The notes: generated from the letters alone by a model not told the origin. DNA of 64,000 bases from Alphaproteobacteria bacterium Ga0077535 (GCA_001464425.1 LNEK01000007.1:1-64000), one strand, 5' to 3'; shown: positions 32,001 through 39,445, numbered from the stretch's first letter. Numbers and translations are program-made.

Positions 32001-34054
32001 ACAGCCAACGGTGTTCTGCTAGCAATAGACCATAGGCGGGCAACGCCCGCGGCATCGGTGGACGCGAGCCAATGATTGTCGCCAATTGGAGCGTCAGAGA
32101 CCGCTATGTCTACGACTTCGACGAGGTTTGGGTGCGCCCAGGCGCCCATCCGTTCCGAAGTGCCGAGGTTCCACAAGCGAGCAAAACCGTCTGCGGAGGC
32201 CGTGGCCATGACGCGTTCGCGCTCGGCGACGTCTGCCGCGTTTATTGCGCCGCGGTGCCCTGGCAAAACCCATTGGGAACGAAGAGCGTCCAGAGTGAGA
32301 TAAAGTGCTGCTTCCGCGCGAGGTTCATACGGCCAAAGGAAATGCTCGCCGCCGAGCGAACGCGGCAGCACTTCTTGAATGATCTCCAGCGCTTCAAATG
32401 GCAAACCATCGTGGACCAATTGCGTGGCCCGATCAGCCGCCGCGATGCTGCGTGAGATCTTGGATTGACGGTCTAGGCTGTAGAGCAAAAATCCGAGGCC
32501 CAGCACCAGCGCCGCCGCGGTGGCTCCTATGTACAGACCAAACTGTCTAAACATCGCGCGCCAGCGCTGCTTCTTAAGTATCTCGGCCTCTATAGCCTTG
32601 CGCTCATTTTCACGCCGTTCGTTGCGCCTAGCGATGCTCTGTCGGTAAAAGTCAAAAGCTTCCTCGTGGCTGGATCCATAACGGGCGGCCCAGGCCGCCG
32701 TCGGTTCTGTTTCTTCCCACCACGGCTCGAACACGTGGAGCTGGCGGTCGCTCAACAAATCCCCGCTATTGTCTGCTGCGGTGCGAGCATGGTTCTCAAG
32801 TTGACGATAAATCTCGGCGGAGCGCTGTTCCTCGCGGACCCATTCTTGAAGGCGTTCCCATTGCCGGATTAGACTTTCATGGCTGATGTCTATGATGGTG
32901 GCGCCGTTGAGGGGGGTGGCGGGCGGAGGCATAAGAAAGTTTCGGCCTTCGGCGCGAAACTCGTCGACTACACGCCTAACGGCCGCGATATCGGCGCCCG
33001 TAGCTGTCACGATGTCCGCAACGGAGGCGGGGCGTCGCACATCCCGAGCACGATGGGTGGATTCCGGCTGAACGAGAAACTTGAATATACGCTCGGCCAG
33101 TTTTTTCTCAGTCGGGTTGAGGGCGTTGTAGATTCCATTCAACGCCGCATTGAGCGCGCCGGACAGTCGACCCACGTTATCGTAGTGAGCCATCGTAAGT
33201 TTGACGCCTTGGCGGCCTTGCGCTTGGCGCCACATGCGCGCGAGTACATTTTGAAGCAGGGGCAGCAAGTCAGGGTTTGTCCATGCAGCCGAGCCCGCAA
33301 CGCCATCGACCAAAGCAAGGTCGTTGAGCATGCCGGTGACGAGCTTGTCGTCGACCTCTCCTCCAAAGACCCGCGCGGGTTCACGAATAGCCTCGCCGCA
33401 TTGCAGTCGCGTCATTCGTGGCGTTAGAAAGTGTGAATCGTTGATGGCTTCAATCAATCCAGGCACAGTTGCGCAGTCGCCGAGGAAGTCGATGCGCATG
33501 GTAATGACGACATAGACTTTGCGCGCCTGCGATTCCGTCGCTCGTAGCAACGTATCGACGAATTCCTCGACTTCCTCTCGCTGTGACGCTTCGGAACGCT
33601 CATCGTTAGTGTCCGTGTCTTCAAAGCGAAAAATCTCCTCAAACTGGTCGACGACCAAGAAGAGCGTCTCGTCCTCAGCGCCGATAAAGTCGAGCCAACC
33701 CACGAGGGCGTTTTCTTGGGTTGAAAGTCGCGCTTCCAGCAGCTCGGGGCTGTCCTGACCGACGCCGTAGCTTTGGGTAAGCGCCTCGGCCATTGCTCTT
33801 AGTGGGCGGTTGCCAGGCCTGAACATCACTGTCCGCCAAGGGCCTTCTCCGCTTAAGAAGCCGCTGTTCAGCTCTTCGAGCAGTCCTGCCTTGATGAGTG
33901 AAGACTTGCCGCAGCCTGAAGGTCCGGTGACCGCAAGAAATCTGTGGCGACGAAGCTTCTCGATCATGTCGCTGAGAGCTTGTTCGCGTCCGAAGAACAG
34001 ATGTGACTCGGATTGTTCGAATGCTCGCAGGCCGGGATAAGGGCTATCTGCCAT
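29006..34054 (-). CDS. nSTAND NTPase with WD40-like repeats (putative immune sensor)
   Basis: 1682 residues from ATG 34054, overlapping the TIR gene by 11 bases. The N-terminus SPYPGLRAFEQSESHLFFGR is the start signature of the nSTAND1 (novel STAND NTPase 1) domain. Walker A GPSGCGKSSLIKAGL lies at about 44-58 and Walker B LFLVVDQFEEIFRF at about 131-144. WHD-like helices continue to about 440. A membrane helix sits at about 503-526 (YIGATAAALVLGLGFLLYSL). From about 590 to the end are many WD40-like blades (VLPGHRGAINAADVAE, MATASADGFARLWNL, VASYGEDQYLRIWGAD), about 1100 residues, enough for two propellers. STAND proteins are ligand-triggered oligomerising switches; the propellers are probable sensors. 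With the adjacent TIR effector this is a likely anti-phage or signalling module. Confidence 0.9.
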   Translation of the reverse strand: MADSPYPGLRAFEQSESHLFFGREQALSDMIEKLRRHRFLAVTGPSGCGKSSLIKAGLLEELNSGFLSGEGPWRTVMFRPGNRPLRAMAEALTQSYGVGQDSPELLEARLSTQENALVGWLDFIGAEDETLFLVVDQFEEIFRFEDTDTNDERSEASQREEVEEFVDTLLRATESQARKVYVVITMRIDFLGDCATVPGLIEAINDSHFLTPRMTRLQCGEAIREPARVFGGEVDDKLVTGMLNDLALVDGVAGSAAWTNPDLLPLLQNVLARMWRQAQGRQGVKLTMAHYDNVGRLSGALNAALNGIYNALNPTEKKLAERIFKFLVQPESTHRARDVRRPASVADIVTATGADIAAVRRVVDEFRAEGRNFLMPPPATPLNGATIIDISHESLIRQWERLQEWVREEQRSAEIYRQLENHARTAADNSGDLLSDRQLHVFEPWWEETEPTAAWAARYGSSHEEAFDFYRQSIARRNERRENERKAIEAEILKKQRWRAMFRQFGLYIGATAAALVLGLGFLLYSLDRQSKISRSIAAADRATQLVHDGLPFEALEIIQEVLPRSLGGEHFLWPYEPRAEAALYLTLDALRSQWVLPGHRGAINAADVAERERVMATASADGFARLWNLGTSERMGAWAHPNLVEVVDIAVSDAPIGDNHWLASTDAAGVARLWSIASRTPLAVLSSPSARAATFSPDSARLYVLRDDGSVDVYSTTAIAENPRITAPVETLRFRRLGAVVQAGENEYPPSWRIAVAPDVDASAGVQSETLFVSGPNTGAIAMRIAIEPKPTVLRELRLRGGHGPADISPDGSMAAVVDPEGIQIWDLRGPRARYITPPGRVTALSFSVDNAQLLIAGERSLQALTLANDTLSPIVTPANIANLRTLTTTAAGPSGSRWNVVIGEQERGVIGVYRPESSSRILAGLSNEQITATAISGNGQFVALAVRGRGVSRSSEIRVINTESGDVVRRLPGHAGGWRISEFSRNGTLVYSVRPDNRVLIARASDGVGVDFDPGGDVLGIAEGTDNGILVASRTSGSTAPEVRLAAYSRYGALLSQSTFDGDFRGLWTSSNGEYFLLAVDGQNDSVFGATRGLRALNNGRFQIGEPLLTDPFSSGSRWGLALTAGSTRTPIVLDLFRDIRSELPGGPASSLFVSPSDQRIAVTQPTRVRVFQADANGGLSAIYEPELTEPQLHGQFGSDSNHFVTVGIRGAITRFSVDGRTSSVVRDNLSEARLSPGFLFDSNLTYGAFLDDQRLRVFELTRGRSFSDIGGVCAGTLTELRMERRTPDAVVIDCGDNELPFVQSWDLGTRSIIGTTPWASATPGARVFADNGNVLVGSAALVMARQDHALTPRYDLPRDAPRNGEVSHLAVSDDGSLVASYGEDQYLRIWGADQSEIAAASIGASQIRFLRFASENRIVMATGDGYIRVWSVEGGSLTETGVARQTNLHVANLSPDGTAIATGSTSGEICVWQLRQLGRPANETLDACNTNERFSLADGQPVEVIGFTFDNEVVAVGQQGGIATSTANTIARQAGAIDNVVIGGAVNPSDGSVLLSRLDGTTLATPNDGAEIRIPSPLSRTPGPRFVAGGRMVLAPMSDGTVQLLESSGGGLVAVLGRRGNVPRVVHEARGDHVILIYDDDVIVERVGGIQLDSAPSGRFLVGPSLRDELIRYVGASSR

Positions 34055-35567
34055 CGCACGCCTCACTAACAAGCTTTGCTAGCTGTTGTACGGTCTGCTT
34101 GCGATCCATTGCAGCGTCGTGAAACTGGATAGATCTGCCCATAAAGCCGATGTCGCTGGCGGTGAGGTCGTGAGGCTTGATGACACGAGCCGGAGCGGAG
34201 CCCGTAGCGTTTCGACGGGCGCGCACATAGAATCGTACCTGGCGAGGCAGCCAACCGGCAGATGCTTGCGCACCGATGATGAAGGATCGATCAGCTTCAG
34301 CATAATGCTGTTCGGTCAGGGAGTCGTATTCACGTTTATCGAAGCCATCTGGTTTCGGCATCAAGAACGCGTCAAAAGCATCAGCGCGACCGGAGGCCTC
34401 GATCGCCTCCTGCGCGAGCTCGCGATCAGCGCCGATGGCATTGAAAAAGAGCAGTGTGTTGTTGCCTTTGATTGGGTTATCGACCCTTTTGCTAGCTTCC
34501 GCGATGCTTTGAATTTTGCTGTTGACCAGGTCGCGAAACTCACGAGTTGTCACCCGTTCTACGCCGCCGCGCTTGAGGATTTCGCGTTCATGCGGAGCAA
34601 AATCTTCATCCGCCGTGTCCTTTGACGCCCAGATGAGAGTCGTTAGTCCGCGTCGTTGGGCTTCATCGAGTTGCGCTAAAGTAAACGCAGCCGTGGGAGC
34701 GTCGCCTTCATCGGCGCCCGCGCCCAAGAGTTGTACAAACAATTTAGACTGGCCAATGAGCTCAGAGGATCGACGCTGCGCGATCTCATGATTTCCGAGG
34801 TCGTATAATAGCCCGTTCGGTTCGCTGGGGAGCACGGAGACATCTCGTCGGTGGGACAGATGTACGCGCAGTCTGTCCCGCTCGAAACGGGCGTTCTCGC
34901 TGGCGTCACCGAGCATCACCTTGATGGTGTCCTGCGACAACGGAGGCTCGGGCGGTGGCGGCGTAGTTCGAAGTCGCGGGGGCTGCCCCGAGATCTTTGA
35001 ATGCTGGTTGCTTTGGAGGCGGTTAGCGAGTTGTTCTGAAAGGCGGACGACCAAGGTGAAGAAATCGCGCGGATTGCAGCTTTCCATTGAGGCGCCGGTG
35101 AGTGCGCGTCGGCGGCCTGCGACCCGAACAAGAGAGGGGATTTTGGCCTGCCGGCCGATGAAATCGATGAGCTGTGCCGACACCGTCGTCGGCAATTCGG
35201 TCAGATAGCCGTTGAAGCCCCCGTGAGGAATATTGTCGAGAATGAAGATGCGGTTCGCAGCTTCCGCCTCACCCCACTGCTCGATAAACACTTGCAGTTC
35301 GCGCATGCACCATCTGGAATGAAGGTAGCGGCGCGAGAGCAAGAGCACAAACAATTGCGAGGACCGAACGGCAGTGACGAGACGGTCATCGAGGTCGCCT
35401 GCTTCCAGACTGTCGACGTCGTAGTAAACCTCGGCCGGCCGGTGCGACGCGTAGGCCTGAGCCAGTTCATTGCGCAGCGTCTCGACGAGGCGGGTGACAA
35501 CGCCGCGCTCATCGTCGGCATCTCCATTTGAGAGCCGGGCATAGCTGAAAAAAATATCGTAGCCCAC
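34044..35567 (-). CDS. TIR-domain protein with TIR-like accessory domains
   Basis: 507 residues from GTG 35567. The N-terminal TIR domain (1-150) opens MGYDIFFSYARLSNGDADDE and has VYYDVDSLEAGDLDDRLVTA. The helix SRRYLHSRWCMRELQVF has glutamate E90 in the place of the catalytic glutamate of NADase TIRs (S-x-x-W-C-x-x-E-L). A proline-rich linker (about 200-212) follows. Residues 212-345 (IKVMLGDASENARFERDRLR, LFVQLLGAGAD) resemble TIR-like/DUF4062 domains found beside STAND ATPases. The last 130 residues, with FFNAIGADRELAQEAIEASG and SFIIGAQASAGW, may be a third related fold. It overlaps the nSTAND gene by 11 bases, so the two are co-translated. Expected role: effector that depletes NAD+ or makes a cyclic ADP-ribose signal. 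Confidence 0.88.
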   Translation of the reverse strand: MGYDIFFSYARLSNGDADDERGVVTRLVETLRNELAQAYASHRPAEVYYDVDSLEAGDLDDRLVTAVRSSQLFVLLLSRRYLHSRWCMRELQVFIEQWGEAEAANRIFILDNIPHGGFNGYLTELPTTVSAQLIDFIGRQAKIPSLVRVAGRRRALTGASMESCNPRDFFTLVVRLSEQLANRLQSNQHSKISGQPPRLRTTPPPPEPPLSQDTIKVMLGDASENARFERDRLRVHLSHRRDVSVLPSEPNGLLYDLGNHEIAQRRSSELIGQSKLFVQLLGAGADEGDAPTAAFTLAQLDEAQRRGLTTLIWASKDTADEDFAPHEREILKRGGVERVTTREFRDLVNSKIQSIAEASKRVDNPIKGNNTLLFFNAIGADRELAQEAIEASGRADAFDAFLMPKPDGFDKREYDSLTEQHYAEADRSFIIGAQASAGWLPRQVRFYVRARRNATGSAPARVIKPHDLTASDIGFMGRSIQFHDAAMDRKQTVQQLAKLVSEACDGR

Positions 35568-35787
35568 CCCGACGCCACCCCCAATGCAGCCCGACGGGAA
35601 TTACCCAATCTTCCAACCTTAGCACTGCTATTCTAGGCTGCAAGCCAATGCGGTTAGCGAGGGTAGTACGCCGTGGATCGCGGTATCGATCAACGCTGCA
35701 GAAGTCGCGCATTGCATGGAGCCTGCGCGCTCCAATCGAGTGCTGAGGCGAGATCCGACCCGGCTCCTTGAGTGATTGGCAATGGAG

Positions 35788-36022
35788 CAAAGTCGAAGTG
35801 CGACCAGGCTGGCGACGGTCGCGTAGCATGGCTCTCGCCGGAGGCTTCCAAGGCGCCGCAGCATTGGCTTGATCTGGCAAAGATAGAGGAGGGGCCGCTC
35901 TTTCGTGGGCTTTATCTCGGGCGGCCATCCGAGAGCGCCATGGATACCAGCTCAATCCGCCAGCTGATTAAACCGGTGGCGCGGAGCTGGAGTCGAAGTT
36001 GAGACCGCGCGCGGTCTCTCCG
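35788..36022 (+). pseudogene. Tyrosine recombinase remnant
   Basis: The plus strand encodes SKCDQAGDGRVAWLS then KIEEGPLFRGLYLGRPSESA and MDTSSIRQLIK. These align nearly residue for residue with the intact integrase at 38451-39434 (SKCDQAGDGRTAWLS, KIEEGPLFRGLHLGRPSECA, MDTSSIRRLIK). DNA identity is also high. The N-terminal half and the catalytic HxxR, W and Tyr end are missing, and the frame breaks near 36000. It is a fragment of a paralogous integrase. Confidence 0.85.
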
Positions 36023-36026
36023 ATCC

Positions 36027-36212
36027 GAAGCGCTGCTGACGACGCTCACTCAAGGCGTCATCAAATCAAGCGAGATCAAAGGTGAAGTCCTCAACCGCGA
36101 TCCAGTTCGTTCGTGAATCGCGCGCCGCTTGAGCATGGATATTGGCGCGCTGACCGCGCTGACCGCAACGTCGAAGGCGTGCTGGAAATGATGCTCGACA
36201 CGAACTTGACGG
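36027..36212 (+). pseudogene. Fic/DUF4172-type protein remnant
   Basis: Directly after the integrase fragment, the translation EALLTTLTQGVIKSSEIKGE, VLNRDPVRS, stop, IARRLSMDIGALTA and, after a frame shift, DRNVEGVLEMMLDTN follows the N-terminal pattern S-S-x-I-x-G-E-x-L-x-x-x-x-V-R-S-S-I-A-R-R-L of Fic-family (AMP-transferase) proteins. A stop codon and a frameshift, plus loss of the HPFxxGNGR core, show that it is dead. Confidence 0.6.
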
Positions 36213-36271
36213 TAAGTCAGTCACTCCCGTCGCCCTGACGAGTTGGGACCCGCGCTCCAGGCGACCCAGGG

Positions 36272-37015
36272 CTAGAGCCGTCTGCCCATCGCCCGCTCAT
36301 CCATTTTTTGAAGCGTGCCCAAGCTGACGATTGTGATCTTGCCCCGATCCAACTCGATCACACCCTCTTCTTTCAGGGCGTGAAGCTGACGCGAGACAGC
36401 CTCGCGCGTGGCGCCAATGAGGGCGGCTAGCGAAGCTTGCGTGGGCGAAGGATTAAGCCGGCGACGGTCGCCGCCCGGGACGAGGTGGGCGTGGCGAATG
36501 AGTTCCGCCAGCAGCCGATTGCGCGCGTTGCCTGCGGCGAGTTCGTAGGCCCGGGCGCCGTAGTTCAGCGCGTGTGTCACCAGCGTGCGCGTCAGGTTCT
36601 TTGCGAATGCCGCCGACTTATCGGAGAGAGAAAGGAAGTAATCAGTCGGTATGTCGACGATCACGCCGCCGCGATCCACGAAGAGCCGGTGCGCGTCGCC
36701 GAAGCTGTGTCCAGCCAGGGCGACGGCGAACCCGAACGCCTCGCGCGGCTTGACCCCATACATGGTGACAGTCTCGCCGTGGGGCGTGGTTACGCCGACG
36801 CGATACTCGCCACTCCATACAAATGCGACGCGCGCATGAAAGTCGCGCTCGAAGATGCTCGTAGCCCGGTTCTTGAACTTAGTCCGACGCAGGAGGGAAA
36901 ACACCTCCTCAAGCACTTCATCGGCGACGCCGTTGAACAGGTGCAGTTGGCGCAAGTCTTGTGGCGTCTTTGGACCGTTGCCTGCCAAATCCATAGATGT
37001 TGCCATGAAATCCAT
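36272..37015 (-). CDS. Crp/Fnr family transcription regulator
   Basis: 247 residues from ATG 37015 (GTG 37039 and ATG 37006/36994 are alternatives). The beta roll runs from about 20 to 145 (LHLFNGVADEVLEEVFSLLR; HARVAFVWSGEYRVGVTTPH) and the winged helix from about 180 (TQASLAALIGATREAVSRQL, HALKEEGVIELDRGKI). It belongs to the same local subfamily as the regulators at 59002 and 60582: the same F-V-W-S-G-x-x-R-V block, a similar ELAA..RNRLLAELIR helix and the I-G-A-T/A-R-E-A-V recognition segment. No FNR cysteines. Placed between mobile-gene debris and an XRE/Phd pair. Confidence 0.88.
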   Translation of the reverse strand: MDFMATSMDLAGNGPKTPQDLRQLHLFNGVADEVLEEVFSLLRRTKFKNRATSIFERDFHARVAFVWSGEYRVGVTTPHGETVTMYGVKPREAFGFAVALAGHSFGDAHRLFVDRGGVIVDIPTDYFLSLSDKSAAFAKNLTRTLVTHALNYGARAYELAAGNARNRLLAELIRHAHLVPGGDRRRLNPSPTQASLAALIGATREAVSRQLHALKEEGVIELDRGKITIVSLGTLQKMDERAMGRRL

Positions 37016-37057
37016 CTTAGCTTGAGAGCCAGCGGGCACGCACCGTTTGCGTCTCGA

Positions 37058-37162
37058 TCACGCAGGCCACCGCCCTCCAGGAAAATAAATGTCGGCGGCC
37101 CCTAAGGTTTCTCTAATCTTAGAGAGCGTGCCTGTTTGCATGCCGCCTTTGCCGGTCTCCGC
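37058..37162 (-). pseudogene. Truncated XRE-regulator copy
   Basis: The minus strand reads PAETGKGGMQTGTLSKIRET, LGAADIYFPGG and a stop at 37060-37058, corresponding to the C-terminal half of the XRE protein at 37658 (FETGKGGMQTGTLSKIRETL). The HTH half is absent. Bases 37106-37159 are identical to 37736-37789 except one. Confidence 0.6.
37106..37159. repeat. 54-bp direct repeat, copy 1
   Basis: Matches 37736-37789 with one mismatch (C at 37127, A at 37757), spaced by 630 bases and in the same orientation. It codes for the GKGGMQTGTLSKIRE part of an XRE protein in both places. Confidence 0.95.
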
Positions 37163-37334
37163 GGGAAGAATCTTGTCAAGCTTTTGGCGGGGAGGGCGTT
37201 GCGTGGACCCGTACCGAGATCAGCGCTTGGATCGCACGCGGGGTGCATTCGCTGGCGTCGCCTGGCGCTGGCGTGAAACAAATCGAGGCTTAGTCTCGCG
37301 ACGAAAGAGTTGATCCGCGATTTGCGGCAGCTGT

Positions 37335-37604
37335 TTATCGCTTGCTGGCGGCATCGCCTTCGTCTTTGAACGGATCCCCCTGTCTGGTCCTTCGAGACGG
37401 CGCTTCGCACTCGGCTCCGCGCGGGGCGCTTTCTACAAGCCAAACCCCGAGGGCGGACGGGTGACGCGCCTCCCAGTCCTTTGCGGACACCAACAGGCAT
37501 GCATCATCGGCGAGGCCGATACGCTGAGGCTCGCCCGCGCGTGCGCGGCGCAGCAGTTCTGACAATTGCGCTCGTGCGTCCCGGACAGTCCACGCTTCAG
37601 ACAT
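37335..37604 (-). CDS. Phd/YefM-type antitoxin-like protein
   Basis: 89 residues. The N-terminus MSEAWTVRDARAQLSELLRR, followed by ARAGEPQRIGLADDACLLVS, is the typical Phd/YefM fold (W-x-x-x-x-A-K/R-x-x-x-x-E-L-L-x-x-A, then Q-x-I). The C-terminal 40 residues are polar and disordered, as expected for a toxin-binding tail. It lies 53 bases after the XRE gene on the same strand. No toxin frame was found downstream, where the duplicated XRE fragment sits, so it may be an orphan antitoxin or part of an XRE-Phd regulatory pair. Confidence 0.75.
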   Translation of the reverse strand: MSEAWTVRDARAQLSELLRRARAGEPQRIGLADDACLLVSAKDWEARHPSALGVWLVESAPRGAECEAPSRRTRQGDPFKDEGDAASKR

Positions 37605-37657
37605 TTCAGCACTCCTGCGATCACGAGTTGGCTGGCAAGGACCCTCAGAGCCAGGCT

Positions 37658-37894
37658 CTATGTCCTGTTTTTCAACCTGACGCCCGGCCCATAACGATCG
37701 TCCGCCTCAAGGAATACGATGCCGGCATGTTCAAGGGTTTCTCTAATCTTAGAGAGAGTGCCTGTTTGCATGCCGCCTTTGCCGGTCTCGAAGCGGAGGA
37801 TGGTGGATTCCGCGACGGAGCTGGCATCGGCTAACTCTCGGACGCTTAATCCAAGAGCCGCTCTGGCCATTCTAATTTGCGCGGGCGTGGGCAT
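37658..37894 (-). CDS. XRE-family small HTH regulator
   Basis: 78 residues: MPTPAQIRMARAALGLSVRE is helix 1-2, and LADASSVAESTILRFETGKG is the Cro/CI-type HTH, followed by a short beta-like tail (AGIVFLEADDRYGPGVRLKN). This compact form, with a tail of the x-G-V-x-F-x-x-x-x-G-x-G-V-R-L type, is very common in alphaproteobacterial accessory DNA. It is divergent from the putative secreted protein/integrase operon and upstream of the Phd-like gene; it probably regulates one or both. Confidence 0.85.
   Translation of the reverse strand: MPTPAQIRMARAALGLSVRELADASSVAESTILRFETGKGGMQTGTLSKIRETLEHAGIVFLEADDRYGPGVRLKNRT
37736..37789. repeat. 54-bp direct repeat, copy 2
   Basis: Partner of 37106-37159, within the intact XRE gene. 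The intervening 576 bases hold the Phd-like gene, so recombination between copies could delete the antitoxin gene and fuse the XRE gene. Confidence 0.95.
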
Positions 37895-37998
37895 AGTCGG
37901 TGAAATTCTCTAAATACTGAGCGGAAATCGTTGACGAAGTCAGCGAAATCCACTAAGTTCTAGCCGTAATCCTCTTAATAGACGGTTTGAGGGCTGGG

Positions 37999-38454
37999 AT
38001 GAAGGTATCACGACGAAGCCTAATGTTGGGCGCGGCCGCCCTTCCGGGTTTGTCGGCCGCCTCGGATGCGCCCGCTCTCGACCCGGTTACTAGAGCGGTC
38101 TCGAAATGGCTGTGTGGGAGGGCGGAGGTGGACGCACTCGCACTGCGCTGGCAGCGGTTAGAAACCCAGCTCTTCAAGCGCTGCAAACATCTGGGTCTGA
38201 CGCGCGCTCTCCGAAGCGGCTTGCCGGAAGCGCGCGAGCTCCGCGCGCTAACGCGCAAGCTCAACGCTGCCGAGAGGAAATTAGAGCGCTCCGCCCAGCA
38301 GATCGCTCAGATGCGCGCAACCAGCGGGCAGGGCGCACTTGCTAAGATTGAGATGGGCCTCAGGATTCAAGAGCCGCAGGACTGCGAGGAAATGGCCTGG
38401 GTGCTGATCAAGGGCGGCGCCGACGAATTGCGCGAAGTGTTGAAGTGCAGATGA
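37999..38454 (+). CDS. Putative Tat-exported protein coupled to the integrase
   Basis: 151 residues from ATG 37999. The first residues MKVSRRSLMLGAAALPGLSA carry an S-R-R-S-L-M twin-arginine-like signal. The mature part is helical, charged and coiled-coil-like (EARELRALTRKLNAAERKLE, RSAQQIAQMRATSGQGALAK), ending IKGGADELREVLKCR. The stop overlaps the integrase ATG (ATGA at 38451-38454). An exported protein coupled to a DNA recombinase is odd; alternatively the RR stretch is not a true signal and the protein works in the cytoplasm with the integrase. No family recognised. Confidence 0.65.
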   Translation: MKVSRRSLMLGAAALPGLSAASDAPALDPVTRAVSKWLCGRAEVDALALRWQRLETQLFKRCKHLGLTRALRSGLPEARELRALTRKLNAAERKLERSAQQIAQMRATSGQGALAKIEMGLRIQEPQDCEEMAWVLIKGGADELREVLKCR

Positions 38455-39434
38455 AGCAGGCGCGCTCTCCTGGTGGCGGCCGCGCTACTCCAGCAGCGGC
38501 GCTGGAAGCGATGTTCGCGCGCTGCAAAGGCGCGTATGCGGACACAACGCTGCGCGGCTATCTCACCGATCTCAGAGCCTTCCAAGCATGGTGCGCGAAC
38601 GAGGGGGAGGAGTGGCTTCCCGCCAAGCCGGATGTTGTCGCCGCCTTCATCGACGCTGAAGTCGATGCCGTTTCACCAGCGACCTTGCGTCGACGTCTGG
38701 CTTCGATCGCCTTCGCGCACGCGATGTCTGATGTGCCGAGCCCAACTGGCGCAAGCGCGGTGCGGCTCGCGCTTCGCCGCGCCGCTAAACGCAAGCCACG
38801 CCGGCCAGTACAGTCTAAAGGGCTGACCGCCGACCTGCTCAGACAGATTTTGGATAAGCAGCCGAAGACGCTCGCGGGCGCGCGGGACGCTGCCCTTATC
38901 GCGATCGGTTACGACACGCTCTGCCGCAGCGCTGAGCTTGCCGCCATGCGTCTTGAGCACCTGCGTCCCGGAGCAGGCGGGCAGTGGAGCGTCCTGATCA
39001 CCCGGTCAAAGTGCGACCAGGCCGGCGACGGGCGTACAGCCTGGCTGTCGACGCAGACGTCAAAGACGCTGCAGCGTTGGCTTAAGTTATCAAAGATTGA
39101 GGAGGGGCCGCTCTTTCGTGGGCTTCATCTCGGGCGGCCATCCGAGTGCGCCATGGACACCAGCTCAATACGCCGGCTGATTAAGCGTGCGGCGCGGAGT
39201 GCTGGTGTAGAAATCGAGACTGCGCGCGGCCTGTCCGGTCATTCAATGCGCGTAGGCGCGGCGCAGGATATGCTGGTCGCTGGTTTTGACTCGCTCGCGA
39301 TTATGCAGGCCGGAGGCTGGAAGACGACCGCGGTCTTGCTTCGCTACGTGGAGAATGCATCCACCCTCGAACTGCACAAGCGAAGATGGCAGCCGCGCGT
39401 CCGTGACGCGCTTCAAGCGGCTGCCGGTGACTGA
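38451..39434 (+). CDS. Tyrosine-type site-specific recombinase (integrase)
   Basis: 327 residues from ATG 38451. N-terminal SAM-like core-binding domain about 15-110 (TLRGYLTDLRAFQAWCANEG). The catalytic domain carries R in DTLCRSAELAAMRLEHL, K in ITRSKCD, H-x2-R in LSGHSMRVGAAQDM, W in MQAGGWKTT and the nucleophile in LLRYVENAS. The full R-K-H-R-W-Y set appears intact, so it is likely active. It resembles the tyrosine recombinases with a C-terminal GHSMRVG/AGGWKT signature found on integrating elements. A fragment of a close paralogue lies at 35788-36022. It is convergent with wecC, 11 bases apart. Confidence 0.92.
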   Translation: MKQARSPGGGRATPAAALEAMFARCKGAYADTTLRGYLTDLRAFQAWCANEGEEWLPAKPDVVAAFIDAEVDAVSPATLRRRLASIAFAHAMSDVPSPTGASAVRLALRRAAKRKPRRPVQSKGLTADLLRQILDKQPKTLAGARDAALIAIGYDTLCRSAELAAMRLEHLRPGAGGQWSVLITRSKCDQAGDGRTAWLSTQTSKTLQRWLKLSKIEEGPLFRGLHLGRPSECAMDTSSIRRLIKRAARSAGVEIETARGLSGHSMRVGAAQDMLVAGFDSLAIMQAGGWKTTAVLLRYVENASTLELHKRRWQPRVRDALQAAAGD

Positions 39435-39445
39435 ACTGCCCTGAT

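Noticed and set aside
33810-34040. Several short plus-strand frames opposite the nSTAND ATPase domain
   Set aside because: Antisense to the Walker A/B region; no start signals and no domain.
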